The translations under genes and the position numbers were made by a program. A stretch of DNA of 64,000 bases from Plasmodiophora brassicae (Eukaryota > Endomyxa: Phytomyxea > Phytomyxea > Plasmodiophorida), in NCBI GenBank assembly GCA_036867785.1, contig CP145413.1:1480658-1544657 (forward strand). Direction: 5' to 3'. Shown piece by piece: positions 63,729 to 64,000 of the stretch. The first letter of the stretch is position 1. Each line of letters opens with the position of its first letter. The notes beneath the pieces were generated by a model. That model was not told the origin of the DNA, searched no databases, and saw only the letters and a program-made list of their open reading frames with translations.

Positions 63729-64000
63729 TAGGGCTTAGGGTTTTTAGGGTTAGGGTTTTAGGGTTTTTTTAGGGCTTAGGGTTTTTTTAGGGTTTTTTAG
63801 GGCTTAGGGTTTTTTAGGGTTTTTTAGGGTTTTAGGGTTTTAGGGTTTTAGGGTTTTAGGGTTTTAGGGTTTTAGGGTTTTAGGGTTTTAGGGTTTTAGG
63901 GTTTTAGGGTTTTAGGGTTTTAGGGTTTTAGGGTTTTAGGGTTTTAGGGTTTTAGGGTTTTAGGGTTTTAGGGTTTTAGGGTTTTAGGGTTTTAGGGTTT
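63729..64000 (+). repeat. Telomere, (TTTTAGGG)n
   Basis: The first ~95 bp (63729-63825) are irregular units (TTAGGGC, TTTTTAGGG, TTTTTTTAGGG and similar). From about 63826 to the window end there are over 20 perfect 8-bp TTTTAGGG units. The G-rich strand runs 5' to 3' rightward, so the chromosome ends to the right. Confidence 0.98.

Noticed and set aside
1-64000. CRISPR arrays, rRNA genes, bacterial operons, replication origins
   Set aside because: No regularly spaced repeats, no rRNA-like stretches, and spliceosomal introns plus telomere rule out a prokaryotic source.

Overview
This is the end of a eukaryotic nuclear chromosome. The last ~270 bases are a clean 8-bp telomere array (TTTTAGGG, G-strand running off the right edge), so the right side of the window is the chromosome tip. 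DNA is GC-rich. Most housekeeping genes carry many short spliceosomal introns (about 40-85 nt, GT...YAG, often GTACG or GTGCG at the donor). The repeat type, intron style and gene content fit a protist; a plasmodiophorid-type rhizarian is a reasonable guess, but that is inference and other TTTTAGGG lineages are possible.

Layout. (1) 1-17.7 kb: a dense block of 12 genes on both strands, all about making or decorating glycans. There are three GT77-like transferases, a GT61-like transferase, three fucosyltransferase-fold proteins, a protein O-fucosyltransferase-like protein, an exostosin-like protein, a PC-esterase/NXPE-like protein, a GT8-like transferase and UDP-glucuronate decarboxylase (makes UDP-xylose). 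Almost all are single-exon type II membrane proteins, as expected for Golgi enzymes. (2) 17.7-24.6 kb: a transposon island holding a whole-looking, very young Ty3/Gypsy chromovirus-type element inserted beside or into an older broken retroelement. (3) 24.7-46.7 kb: ordinary intron-rich genes: RNA-triphosphatase-like phosphatase, mitochondrial citrate carrier, GNAT acetyltransferase, KH/PLD-like protein, SLC19 transporter, kinesin-14, an LRR membrane protein, a NUDT19-like Nudix hydrolase, an unknown membrane protein, a nucleostemin/GNL3-type GTPase, a MAP2K, phosphoglucomutase and a MutY DNA glycosylase. (4) 47-64 kb: the subtelomere proper, with no recognisable conserved single-copy gene.

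The subtelomere is the most interesting part. It holds two copies of an unrecognised unit: a giant protein (1310 aa in the better copy) followed on the same strand by a ubiquitin-specific-protease-like (C19) domain. Both copies read away from the telomere and are cut at their 5' side. At the cut of the distal copy sits a short telomeric tract, then a 5'-truncated Penelope-like reverse transcriptase in the orientation expected if cDNA was built onto an exposed telomere end, then the real telomere. At the cut of the proximal copy sits a short TTTTAGG motif and then a 5'-truncated LINE in the same orientation, ending in a TTTAGGG/G-rich tract. So the pattern 'broken giant+USP gene, telomere seed, truncated retroelement, telomere-like DNA' appears twice. 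Between the two lies about 4 kb of decayed repeats.

Working together: phosphoglucomutase (sugar-phosphate entry) and UDP-glucuronate decarboxylase feed nucleotide-sugar supply, and the left-hand cluster would use UDP-xylose and GDP-fucose type donors in the secretory pathway. Exon coordinates were worked out by eye from GT/AG sites, reading frame and family conservation; boundaries I could not settle are marked.
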